Shown: positions 1 through 5,728 of the stretch, piece by piece
How positions within the stretch are numbered: position 1 is the first letter of the stretch
Layout: every line of letters begins with the position of its first letter
NCBI GenBank assembly: GCA_964460245.1
Contig: CAYWTL010000090.1
Span: 1 to 9,447 of the forward strand
Length of the DNA: 9,447 nt
Direction: 5' to 3'
Origin: JAXDBM01 sp964460245
GTDB lineage: Bacteria; Desulfobacterota; Syntrophia; Syntrophales; Fen-1087
Translations under genes and position numbers: made by a program
The notes under the pieces: model-generated
Database searches by the model: none
What the model saw: the letters and a program-made list of their open reading frames with translations, nothing else
Told to the model about the DNA's origin: nothing

Positions 1-179
1 TACATCTTCTCGTACTTGTGCTTCAGGGAAATGATGATCAGACCGCCCACGATCAGGGCCCCCAACTGAAAATAGGGGAAATTGGCCAGGCCTGCCGCCG
101 CGTATTCCGCGAAGCTGAACCCTGCCGTCAGAAGAACCACCGTTGCCGCCACTGCCATCGTTCCGATTGTCTTTTTCAT
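1..179 (-). CDS. N-terminal part of a small secreted/membrane protein (truncated by window edge)
   Basis: Reading leftward from an ATG at 179, 59 complete codons are open to the window edge, so the C-terminus is missing. Residues 1-24 look like a Sec signal peptide: MKK, a hydrophobic core (about residues 7-20), then FSFA before EYAA as a possible cleavage site. A second hydrophobic stretch at about residues 37-52 is followed by basic residues (KHKYEK), which suggests one membrane anchor with a positively charged cytoplasmic side. The start is supported by AAAGGAG about 7 bases upstream and by a near-consensus sigma-54 promoter at 226-240. I do not recognise the family. A short protein of this layout could be a membrane accessory subunit for a larger gene just beyond the edge, but that is a guess. 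Confidence 0.72.
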   Translation of the reverse strand, partial: MKKTIGTMAVAATVVLLTAGFSFAEYAAAGLANFPYFQLGALIVGGLIIISLKHKYEKM

Positions 180-225
180 GATCCGTCTCCTTTGAGAGTT
201 TTTGTTTGGTTTGACCTATACCTAT

Positions 226-240
226 GCGGAAAACGTGCCA
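226..240 (-). promoter_or_regulatory. Sigma-54 (-24/-12) promoter
   Basis: On the minus strand the bases read TGGCACGTTTTCCGC. This matches the RpoN consensus TGGCACG-N4-TTGC at 13 of the 15 positions counting the four free spacer bases; only the TT before GC is replaced by CC. The invariant GG and GC are present at the correct spacing. Transcription would start near 214, leaving a leader of about 35 bases with the Shine-Dalgarno just before the ATG at 179. AT-rich DNA upstream (about 260-300) could hold an IHF or activator site. Sigma-54 control implies an enhancer-binding activator, which is not in this window. Confidence 0.68.
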
Positions 241-325
241 GAATCGTGGAAACAGGCCATAATTTTTATATGGGATTGATTATAAAGAGAAATATGATAA
301 ACAGAGACAAACGGGACCAGAAGGG

Positions 326-348
326 AAAACCGGATGCGACCCGGTTTT
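326..348 (-). terminator. Candidate terminator hairpin after the cytidylate-kinase-like gene
   Basis: AAAACCGG at 326-333 pairs perfectly with CCGGTTTT at 341-348 around a 7-base loop. The stem ends in a T run on either strand, so it could act in both directions. It lies between the end of the kinase-like gene (433) and the next promoter (240), where transcription should end. Two further hairpins stand beside it: a perfect 7-bp stem at 361-377 and an imperfect longer one at 383-421. Confidence 0.42.
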
Positions 349-360
349 CTTGAATGGATG

Positions 361-377
361 TTTCAACCCGGTTGAAA
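361..377. repeat. Short perfect inverted repeat
   Basis: TTTCAAC (361-367) and GTTGAAA (371-377) are exact reverse complements around CCG. It is the middle of three hairpins in the gap between the kinase-like gene and the sigma-54 promoter. It may add to termination or RNA 3'-end stability, or be an operator; its symmetry gives no direction. Confidence 0.5.
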
Positions 378-382
378 GAAAC

Positions 383-421
383 GGAGAGCCATTCCCTCCC
401 CAAAGGCAGGGGATGGGCTCC
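383..421 (-). terminator. Imperfect hairpin just downstream of the kinase-like gene
   Basis: On the minus strand GGAG, CCAT and CCC on the left arm pair with GGG, ATGG and CTCC on the right arm, with small internal bulges. The stem is followed by CGTTTCTTTC, a moderate U-rich tail. It sits 12 bases past the stop codon at 433, the normal place for an intrinsic terminator. The bulges and the broken U tract keep the confidence moderate. Confidence 0.4.
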
Positions 422-432
422 GTTGGGGAATT

Positions 433-1119
433 TTAGATTTTAGCGGCTGCTTTCCAGGCGAGGAAGGCGCATTTGATCCCTTCGACGGCACCATCGACGC
501 TGATTTTCTCCATATTGATGACCATGTCATAGTGCTCGATGTCCGTCAGGTCAGTGTGAAAGTACTGGCGAATGAAAGCGCGCCGTTCCGCCTCCGTTTT
601 CAGCACGTATTTTTCCGCCTCGTCCCGGGTGGTCCGCATGACATGCTTCACCTTGAACTCCATAGGGGCTACGACGCGCACCCGGAAGGTGGTTTCCCGG
701 GGCAGGATGTAGTTGGCGCCGCGTCCCAGGATCACGGCGTTGCCGTACCGGCCGATCGTGCCGATGACCTTGGTCAGGTGGTGGAGGTAGCGGTCCGGCC
801 AGAGGTGACGGGTCTCGAAGAGAGCCGTCAGCCAGTCGTCGCGCCGGGTGCGCTCCTTTTCGTCCAGTGACTGGATGACCTTGTCGCTGATTTCAGCACT
901 TTCGGCCACCTTCTGGATAATCCGCCCGCCGAAAAGATCCATGCCGAGTTCGGCGGACAGGCGCTTCGCGATTTCCGTACCGCCGCAGCCGGGTTCCCGC
1001 GAAACGGTAATCGATGCCCCGGGCTTGACTCCCCTTTTTTTCCGCTCCGTTCCCCTGAGGTTCCACTTCTGCAACTGCTCTTCCACCAGTTTCTCGACGG
1101 ACCGATTTTTCATTTGCAT
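433..1119 (-). CDS. Cytidylate kinase-like family protein
   Basis: This 228-residue protein fits the cytidylate-kinase-like P-loop family (PF13189 type). The nucleotide-binding region is at residues 37-51 (ITVSREPGCGGTEIA), where the family has a glycine-rich loop without the classical Walker A lysine. Here a cysteine (C45) takes the place usually held by serine. A Gly-Arg-Gly element at 132-134 (ILGRGANYIL) and arginine-rich segments at 162-190 resemble the lid and phosphate-binding parts of nucleoside monophosphate kinases. About 30 charged residues precede the core. Start choice: ATG at 1119 with AAAGGAG 8 bases upstream; a second ATG two codons in is possible. It is the last gene of the paaK-ACT group, 66 bases after the ACT gene. 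Members of this family are mostly uncharacterised, so real CMP kinase activity is not assured. Confidence 0.85.
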   Translation of the reverse strand: MQMKNRSVEKLVEEQLQKWNLRGTERKKRGVKPGASITVSREPGCGGTEIAKRLSAELGMDLFGGRIIQKVAESAEISDKVIQSLDEKERTRRDDWLTALFETRHLWPDRYLHHLTKVIGTIGRYGNAVILGRGANYILPRETTFRVRVVAPMEFKVKHVMRTTRDEAEKYVLKTEAERRAFIRQYFHTDLTDIEHYDMVINMEKISVDGAVEGIKCAFLAWKAAAKI

Positions 1120-1185
1120 GGAGATTGCTCCTTTCGTCAGACGGAAAATGGATCGACGGGACGGTCGATCATCTCTGCCCCACCG

Positions 1186-1617
1186 TTAAAATGAGTAGAG
1201 TTTTTCTCCGGGCAGTACGGCGATGCCGCTTTTCAGCAAAACATCGATGGCACGATCCTGCTGGTCGAAACGGAACAGCATGACGGCATTTTCCCCGCTC
1301 TTCTCGACGAAGGCGTACATGTAGGCAATGTTGATGTTTGCCTTGGCGATGACCTCCAGAATGCCGTGCAAACCGCCGGGCCGGTCCGGCACTTCCACGG
1401 CCACCACAGTGGTCCGGCTGACCGTAAATCCGCTCTCCCGAAGGACTCGGGTCGCCGTTTCCACATCGTTGACGATCAGGCGGACGATACCGAAATCCGA
1501 GGTGTCGGCCACGGCCAGCGTGCGGATGTTGATGCCGGCGTCCTTGAGTATCCGGGTGACCATTTCCAGTCCGCCGGGTTTGTTTTCGAGAAAGACGGAG
1601 ATCTGTTCAACTTTCAT
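1186..1617 (-). CDS. Tandem ACT-domain protein
   Basis: The 143-residue product consists of two ACT domains and nothing else: about residues 3-68 (QISVFLENKPGGLEMVTRIL, a typical first strand and helix) and about 71-140 (VVAVEVPDRPGGLHGILEVI). Both contain the Pro-Gly-Gly turn before the first helix that often contributes to amino-acid binding. ACT pairs usually sense amino acids or other small ligands and regulate a partner enzyme. This compact form is commonly found next to phenylacetate-CoA ligase in anaerobes, and here it follows paaK after an 89-base gap that holds a strong hairpin. The ATG at 1617 has GGGAGG upstream. No catalytic domain is present, so a sensor or regulatory subunit is the best reading; the ligand, perhaps an aromatic amino acid or arylacetate, is inference. 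Confidence 0.9.
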   Translation of the reverse strand: MKVEQISVFLENKPGGLEMVTRILKDAGINIRTLAVADTSDFGIVRLIVNDVETATRVLRESGFTVSRTTVVAVEVPDRPGGLHGILEVIAKANINIAYMYAFVEKSGENAVMLFRFDQQDRAIDVLLKSGIAVLPGEKLYSF

Positions 1618-1650
1618 CGTTTATCCTCCCAGATTCACTCAAGCGTATTG

Positions 1651-1678
1651 GCCGGCCGGCCCGACGGGGCCAGCCGGC
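1651..1678. repeat. Strong GC hairpin between paaK and the ACT gene
   Basis: GCCGGC (1651-1656) and GGCCC (1658-1662) pair with GGGCC (1667-1671) and GCCGGC (1673-1678), with a single C/A mismatch and a GACG loop. On the minus strand it lies after the paaK stop and about 30 bases before the ACT ribosome binding site. There is no U tract, so it is not a standard intrinsic terminator. It could protect the upstream message, set relative expression, or be a REP-like element. Confidence 0.6.
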
Positions 1679-1706
1679 TGGCGGCCGTAGGGTCGCCGCA
1701 TCCCGT

Positions 1707-3014
1707 TCAGATTTTTCTTTTGTCCATCACCCGGCTTGCCTTGCCTTCGAAGCGCTGCAGGGATTTGGGCTCCACGAGCTTCACCTGCGCCGTGATGCCC
1801 AGGTAGTCCTTGATGTCCTTGACGATGCGGCGCTGAACGTTCTGAAGGGCTTTTACCTCGTCCGATTCGGCCAGCAGCTTTTCACTGATCTCGACCTGGA
1901 CTTCCAGGGTGTCGAGCGTTTCCATGCGGTCCACGATCAACTGGTAGTGGGGCTCGATCCCCTTTACATTGAGCAGAACCGCCTCGATCTGCGAGGGGAA
2001 GACGTTGACGCCGCGGATGATGAGCATGTCGTCGCTTCTCCCGGAGACGCGATCCATGCGGACGAGGGTCCGGCCGCACCGGCAGGGGGAGAGGTTGAGC
2101 GATGTAATGTCCCGGGTCCGGTACCGGATGAGCGGAAAGGCCTCTTTGGCGATGGTCGTGAAGACCAGCTCTCCCTTTTCACCGCAGGGCAGGACTTCGC
2201 CGGTGGCGGGGTCGATGATTTCCGCGATGAAATGATCCTCAAAAATGTGCATTCCTACGCGTCCCTCAGTGCATTCCATGGCCACTCCGGGGCCCATCAC
2301 CTCGGACAGGCCGAAGATGTTCAGGGCCATGATGTTCAGGGACTGTTCAATTTGATCCCTCATGACTTCAGACCAGGGCTCGGCCCCGAAGATCCCGACC
2401 CGCAATCGCAGGGACCGCATGTCCACCCCCATGGCCTGCCCCTGCTCCGCCAGCGTGAGGGCGTAGGAAGGGGTGCAGCAGATTGCCGTGGGACCGAAAT
2501 CCTGCAGGATCATGAGCTGTCGTTTGGTGTTGCCGCCGGACATGGGGATGACGCTTGCCCCCAGCCTTTCCGCGCCGTAGTGCGCCCCCAGGCCGCCGGT
2601 GAAGAGGCCGTAACCGTAGGCATTGTGGATGATGTCGTTTTTGGTCAGTCCTGCGGCGACCAGGCACCGGGCCATCAGCTCCGACCAGGCATCGATGTCC
2701 CGTTTCGTATAGCCGACCACGGTGGACCGTCCCGTTGTTCCCGACGATGCGTGCAGCCGGACTACACTGCTCATGGGAACGGCGAAGAGGCCGAAGGGGT
2801 AATTGTCCCTCAGGTCCTGCTTGGTCGTGAAGGGGAGCCGGGCCAGATCGGCCAGCGACTTGATGTCATCCGGCTTGATGCCGGCATCGTCGAAAGCGGT
2901 CCTGTAAAAACCGACGGTGTGGTAGACCCGCTGCACCACCTGTCGCAGACGCTTTAACTGCAGTGCCTCCAGCGCCTCCCGGGGCAGGGTTTCGAACTCC
3001 TCATTGTAAATCAT
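1707..3014 (-). CDS. paaK: Phenylacetate--CoA ligase (AMP-forming)
   Basis: This 435-residue enzyme has the length and motifs of the PaaK branch of ANL adenylate-forming ligases, which join phenylacetate or a related aryl acid to CoA with ATP going to AMP. The phosphate-binding loop is at residues 89-97 (ASSGTTGRS), followed by the family segment YGYGLFTGGLG (133-143). The LNIFGLSEVMGPG motif (231-243) and RYRTRD (297-302) come next. The C-terminal lid starts around GRSDDMLIIRG (325-335), and lysine 425 in FEGKASRVMDKR is in the position of the catalytic lid lysine. A CRCG cluster (311-314) is typical of the group. Start: ATG at 3014 with GGTGGAGG 7 bases upstream. It heads the paaK-ACT-kinase group behind a good promoter (3069-3097). 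In anaerobes such enzymes often recover arylacetates made by aromatic amino-acid oxidation. The precise aryl substrate cannot be read from the sequence. Confidence 0.95.
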   Translation of the reverse strand: MIYNEEFETLPREALEALQLKRLRQVVQRVYHTVGFYRTAFDDAGIKPDDIKSLADLARLPFTTKQDLRDNYPFGLFAVPMSSVVRLHASSGTTGRSTVVGYTKRDIDAWSELMARCLVAAGLTKNDIIHNAYGYGLFTGGLGAHYGAERLGASVIPMSGGNTKRQLMILQDFGPTAICCTPSYALTLAEQGQAMGVDMRSLRLRVGIFGAEPWSEVMRDQIEQSLNIMALNIFGLSEVMGPGVAMECTEGRVGMHIFEDHFIAEIIDPATGEVLPCGEKGELVFTTIAKEAFPLIRYRTRDITSLNLSPCRCGRTLVRMDRVSGRSDDMLIIRGVNVFPSQIEAVLLNVKGIEPHYQLIVDRMETLDTLEVQVEISEKLLAESDEVKALQNVQRRIVKDIKDYLGITAQVKLVEPKSLQRFEGKASRVMDKRKI

Positions 3015-3068
3015 CGATCAGCCTCCACCTTTTATTGGCGACGGACGTTCAGAGAATCGCTTTGGCGC

Positions 3069-3097
3069 ACTATAGCAAAAGACGCAGGCACGGGCAA
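3069..3097 (-). promoter_or_regulatory. Sigma-70-type promoter for paaK
   Basis: On the minus strand TTGCCC (3092-3097, 4 of 6 to TTGACA) and TATAGT (3069-3074, 5 of 6 to TATAAT) are separated by exactly 17 bases. The expected start near 3062 leaves a leader of about 47 bases ending in the paaK Shine-Dalgarno. It lies in the gap after the upstream gene, where a promoter is expected. Confidence 0.6.
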
Positions 3098-3144
3098 GGA
3101 ATGTTCGGGAAGCAAAGGAGTGGCTGACGGATCCCGGAACCCGT

Positions 3145-4086
3145 TCATTGAACCCGGCGCGTGAGCCGGAACCAGAGACGCATCAGGCGGACCGTCACGA
3201 TGGCCATGATGAGCCGGGGGACGTAGAGCCAGAAGGCGCTCAGGCCCAGCGACATGAACAGCGCCGGATCCTCCACCATGGAATGGTTGATACCGATGGA
3301 AAGGTGAAGCATTTCAAGGTCTTCCCTGGGCAGACTGCCGTCCTTCGTCTCCTCCACGATGACGGCGCCTCCATAAGCCAGTCCGAAGACGATGGCGGTC
3401 ATCCAGAGGAAACCGAGCTTTTGATCGAGGCCCATGATTTTCAGGAAGGGGGAGAAAATGTTCACGATGTATTTGATCCATCCCATGGCTTTGAAAATTT
3501 CCAGCAGGGTAAGCAGGGACATGCAGATCAGGAAGATCTTGATGCTGAGATCCAGGGTCGCCCCGGCCCACTCCCGGACCATCTGCAGGAAGGGGATGGC
3601 AGCCGCGACCGCCGTTTCCGCGGGCATCGCAAGCGCCTGAGCCCGGCCGTCATCCAAAAAGGGCGCGACCAGCACCACCGTTGTCACGGCGGCGCCGATG
3701 CGGAAAAGGGTGGCTTTCAGCGGATGCAGGCCCGATCTGGCCTGGATGATTCCTTCCTGGATCAGGTTGTGGGCCGTCAGAAGAAAGATGCCCATGAGCG
3801 TCATCTGGGCAACGGTGAACTGCAAAACGGCCATTGCGGCAATGGCGCCGTAGATGTTGGCAAGCATTCCGATGATCAGGGGCAGGGCCGCCATGGTCGG
3901 CAGGCTCATCAGGTCCATGGCCGGCGCCAGCAGGAAATCAAGCCGGTTCAGCAGGCCGCTCCAGGCCAGCAGCGAGGTCAGGAATGAAATGGGCAGCACG
4001 ATTTTCATGATCCAGAGAAAACCGTCCCAGCCCTTTGCGATGCCCGCCTTGGTCCCGGACCGCAGTTGTTCGTTGCGCTGCTGCAT
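3145..4086 (-). CDS. Nucleoside recognition (Gate) domain membrane protein
   Basis: This 313-residue polytopic membrane protein resembles the 'nucleoside recognition' Gate family (PF07670; SpmA/SpmB-like). It has two similar halves. Residues 26-85 (IMKIVLPISFLTSLL, then IIGMLANIYGAIAAM) align by eye with 181-242 (SIKIFLICMSLLTLL, then AIVFGLAYGGAVI). Hydrophobic helices fill both halves and are joined by a less hydrophobic linker (about 145-165). GINHSMVEDPALF (265-277) is a conserved-looking loop. The C-terminus is basic. The start is the first ATG after an in-frame TGA and has no clear ribosome binding site, so a later start is possible. It lies 82 bases after a NUDIX gene and ends its gene run. 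The Gate fold also occurs in FeoB and in nucleoside transporters, so transport is likely; the substrate is unknown. Confidence 0.82.
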   Translation of the reverse strand: MQQRNEQLRSGTKAGIAKGWDGFLWIMKIVLPISFLTSLLAWSGLLNRLDFLLAPAMDLMSLPTMAALPLIIGMLANIYGAIAAMAVLQFTVAQMTLMGIFLLTAHNLIQEGIIQARSGLHPLKATLFRIGAAVTTVVLVAPFLDDGRAQALAMPAETAVAAAIPFLQMVREWAGATLDLSIKIFLICMSLLTLLEIFKAMGWIKYIVNIFSPFLKIMGLDQKLGFLWMTAIVFGLAYGGAVIVEETKDGSLPREDLEMLHLSIGINHSMVEDPALFMSLGLSAFWLYVPRLIMAIVTVRLMRLWFRLTRRVQ

Positions 4087-4168
4087 GATGAGATATTTCT
4101 GTCAATCGCGCGGGTTCGGACCCCGCCGGATGTCCCGCGGAAAGGAGGCCTGCAGGCACACGCCGTAC

Positions 4169-4720
4169 TTACGGAAGGCCGTTGTTTTTCAGCCAGGATT
4201 CGGCCATCACGATTCCCAGCGCCGTTTTTACGTCGACGATCCGGGCGGCCTGTATCATTTCACGGGCTTCGTCGAAAGTGACGGTCATGGTTTCGATGAA
4301 CTCATCCTCGTCGGCAGGAAGCGGGAGGGGAAAAAGATCTAGGGCCAGGAAAAAATGCATGTATTCGTTGCCGTATCCGGGGATCAGATAACCCTCGAAG
4401 AGCTTCATCAGCCTTCTGGCCTGGAAGCCCGTTTCTTCCGCCAATTCCCGCTGAACGCAATCCTCTGCCGATTCCCCGTACCGGTCCATGGCGCCGGCTG
4501 GAATCTCCGTCAGCGTCTGTCCGGTGGCGTGACGGTACTGCCGGATGAGGAGCAGCCTGCCGTCTGATGTCACGGGGACGACCGCGATGCAGGGTTTGTG
4601 ATCGATCCAGCTCTGACGGATGCGCCGGCCATCGGGCAGGGAAAACGCTCCCTCCCATACGTCGAATACGCGGCAACGGTACATCAATTGTCCGTCATTT
4701 TTCCGTTGTTTCAAACTCAC
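4169..4720 (-). CDS. NUDIX hydrolase, probable ADP-ribose pyrophosphatase
   Basis: The protein carries a Nudix box of the ADP-ribose pyrophosphatase type. EIPAG is followed by a glutamate seven residues later and by RELAEETGF, which holds the metal-binding glutamates. The first loop (AMDRYG) has six residues where the standard motif has five. Preceding strands (FSLPDGRRIRQSWIDH, then IAVVPV and LLLIRQYRHATG) are typical of enzymes that split ADP-ribose or similar nucleoside diphosphates. Start: the GTG at 4720 overlaps the TGA of the upstream gene (GTGA), implying translational coupling and giving 183 residues. An ATG at 4684 would give 171. Neither has a strong Shine-Dalgarno. An upstream extension of the frame lies inside the preceding gene and was rejected. 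The coupling to a cysteine-rich metal-binding protein is notable. The exact substrate is inferred from family only. Confidence 0.88.
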   Translation of the reverse strand: MSLKQRKNDGQLMYRCRVFDVWEGAFSLPDGRRIRQSWIDHKPCIAVVPVTSDGRLLLIRQYRHATGQTLTEIPAGAMDRYGESAEDCVQRELAEETGFQARRLMKLFEGYLIPGYGNEYMHFFLALDLFPLPLPADEDEFIETMTVTFDEAREMIQAARIVDVKTALGIVMAESWLKNNGLP

Positions 4721-4902
4721 TTCAGGCGGGGATCGATACCGGTGAAGCCGCATTCCGGCTGATAGCAGGTCACGTTCAGAAACTGGCATTTCTGCGAGCA
4801 GGCCGGACAGGTCTGGGGAGGCGTCTGCATCTGAATGGTATTGCCGCAGTTGCTGCACTTCCAGTACGAATCCGGGATCTTGGGCTGATTGTCCGTTGCC
4901 AC
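4717..4902 (-). CDS. Seven-cysteine rubredoxin-like/zinc-ribbon mini-protein
   Basis: This 61-residue protein starts at a GTG (4902), chosen because AAAGGAGG sits 6 bases upstream. The longer frame reaching 5034 would bury that site and has a low-complexity N-terminus. Two knuckles, C16-x2-C19-G and C32-P-x-C35, form a rubredoxin-like or zinc-ribbon site. Three further cysteines follow (C39, C46, C51) in KCQFLNVTCYQPECG, and the tail ends TGIDPRLK. A tryptophan and a tyrosine stand just before the first knuckle. Small proteins of this layout are found in anaerobes and may bind iron or zinc; I know of no established function. Its stop overlaps the start of the NUDIX gene by 4 bases, and the double-zinc-ribbon thioredoxin lies 163 bases upstream, so a thiol or metal redox role is plausible but unproven. 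Confidence 0.86.
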   Translation of the reverse strand: MATDNQPKIPDSYWKCSNCGNTIQMQTPPQTCPACSQKCQFLNVTCYQPECGFTGIDPRLK

Positions 4903-5065
4903 CGTTGTCCTCCTTTGCCGTGTTTTACCGGGATTTTCGTTATCTTGCTTCGAGGCAGGCCTTTGCCCACCGGGTTTAGTCATGACGGCCGTCGCAGTTG
5001 TGGGAATCGGAGTCTGCCCCCCTCTTCGGATCAATCCGGGGTGTGTCTGTCTGCATCGGCAAGCC

Positions 5066-5626
5066 TCAGTTTGTTTTCATGATCGCCAACAGGTGCCGTT
5101 CGATTTCTTCCTTGGGAAGGGCGCCGACCAGCCGGTTGACCAGTTTGCCGTCCTTGAACAGCAGCATCGTGGGGATGCTCTGGATCGCGTATTGGGAGGT
5201 GATCATCGGGTTTTCGTCGATATTGAGCTTGGCGATTTTCACACCGCCGGCGTATTTGTCGGCCAGATCATCGATGATGGGGGCGACCGTCCGGCAGGGG
5301 GCGCACCAGGGAGCCCAGCAGTCCACGAGGATGGAGCCGGACGAGGAGATCACTTCCTTGGAGAATGTGGCGTCGGTCACGTCCACGGGACGCCCCTGTC
5401 CGTTTTTGACCACGAGCGGAATCCCGCACTTGCCGCATTTCGGCCGGTCGTGGATTCGATCTTCCGGCATCCGGTTTTTGGTGCCGCAGTTCAGGCAGCG
5501 GATGATCATTTCATCCAGGGGCGCCTTGCAGTTTCCGCAGGCAGGCTTGTCGTGCAAACGCTGCCGGGGAATGCGATTTTTCGTTCCGCAGTGTAGGCAG
5601 CGGATAACGATTTGCTCGGCTGTCAT
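5066..5626 (-). CDS. Thioredoxin (TrxC type) with two tandem N-terminal zinc ribbons
   Basis: This 186-residue protein is a thiol-disulfide oxidoreductase of the thioredoxin 2 type. Unlike E. coli TrxC, which has one zinc ribbon, it has two: C10/C13/C30/C33 and C44/C47/C64/C67. They are 34 residues apart and identical at 20 of 30 aligned positions (both contain CGTKNR and RxHD). The thioredoxin fold follows (about 80-186), with active site WCAPC (107-111; most thioredoxins have WCGPC) and the cis-proline in SIPTM (P152). An additional cysteine, C103, stands four residues before the active-site tryptophan. Start: ATG at 5626. An upstream TTG at 5710 would extend the frame, but that TTG is the -35 box of a strong promoter, so it cannot be translated. 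The zinc ribbons probably tune redox potential or sense oxidation or zinc, as known for TrxC. The gene appears to be transcribed separately from ybaK. Confidence 0.93.
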   Translation of the reverse strand: MTAEQIVIRCLHCGTKNRIPRQRLHDKPACGNCKAPLDEMIIRCLNCGTKNRMPEDRIHDRPKCGKCGIPLVVKNGQGRPVDVTDATFSKEVISSSGSILVDCWAPWCAPCRTVAPIIDDLADKYAGGVKIAKLNIDENPMITSQYAIQSIPTMLLFKDGKLVNRLVGALPKEEIERHLLAIMKTN

Positions 5627-5674
5627 TTCAACATCTTTCGCGGTTCGGGGCGTCCGGCCCAGTTCATCAAAATC

Positions 5675-5690
5675 CACTATCAGTATAGTG
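5675..5690. promoter_or_regulatory. Palindrome over the thioredoxin -10 box (candidate operator)
   Basis: CACTAT (5675-5680) and ATAGTG (5685-5690) are exact reverse complements around CAGT. The dyad covers the whole -10 box and reaches the predicted transcription start, the classic position for a repressor that blocks RNA polymerase. Part of the symmetry follows from the TATA-like sequence itself, so chance is possible. No regulator gene is adjacent. Confidence 0.4.
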
Positions 5691-5710
5691 ATGATTTGTC
5701 GATCCGTCAA
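5682..5710 (-). promoter_or_regulatory. Strong sigma-70 promoter of the thioredoxin gene
   Basis: On the minus strand TTGACG (5705-5710, 5 of 6) and TATACT (5682-5687, 5 of 6) are separated by exactly 17 bases. The start of transcription should lie near 5675, giving a leader of about 48 bases before the ATG at 5626. The promoter begins 18 bases after the ybaK stop. It rules out the longer TTG-start version of the thioredoxin. Confidence 0.75.
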
Positions 5711-5728
5711 GGAGGCGCGATGGTTTTG

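Noticed and set aside
1947..2957. Long open frame on the plus strand opposite paaK
   Set aside because: It is a shadow of the GC-rich paaK codons, is full of Gly, Asp and His with no domain, and the minus-strand frame is unmistakable.
4110..4126. Hairpin GCGGG-TTCGGAC-CCCGC resembling the T-arm of a tRNA
   Set aside because: The loop has G in place of the invariant A, and no acceptor, anticodon or D-arm can be built around it, so it is neither a tRNA nor a clear attachment site.
5627..5710. TTG-start extension of the thioredoxin by 28 residues
   Set aside because: The TTG is the -35 box of the gene's own promoter, so the extension lies mostly in promoter and untranslated leader DNA.
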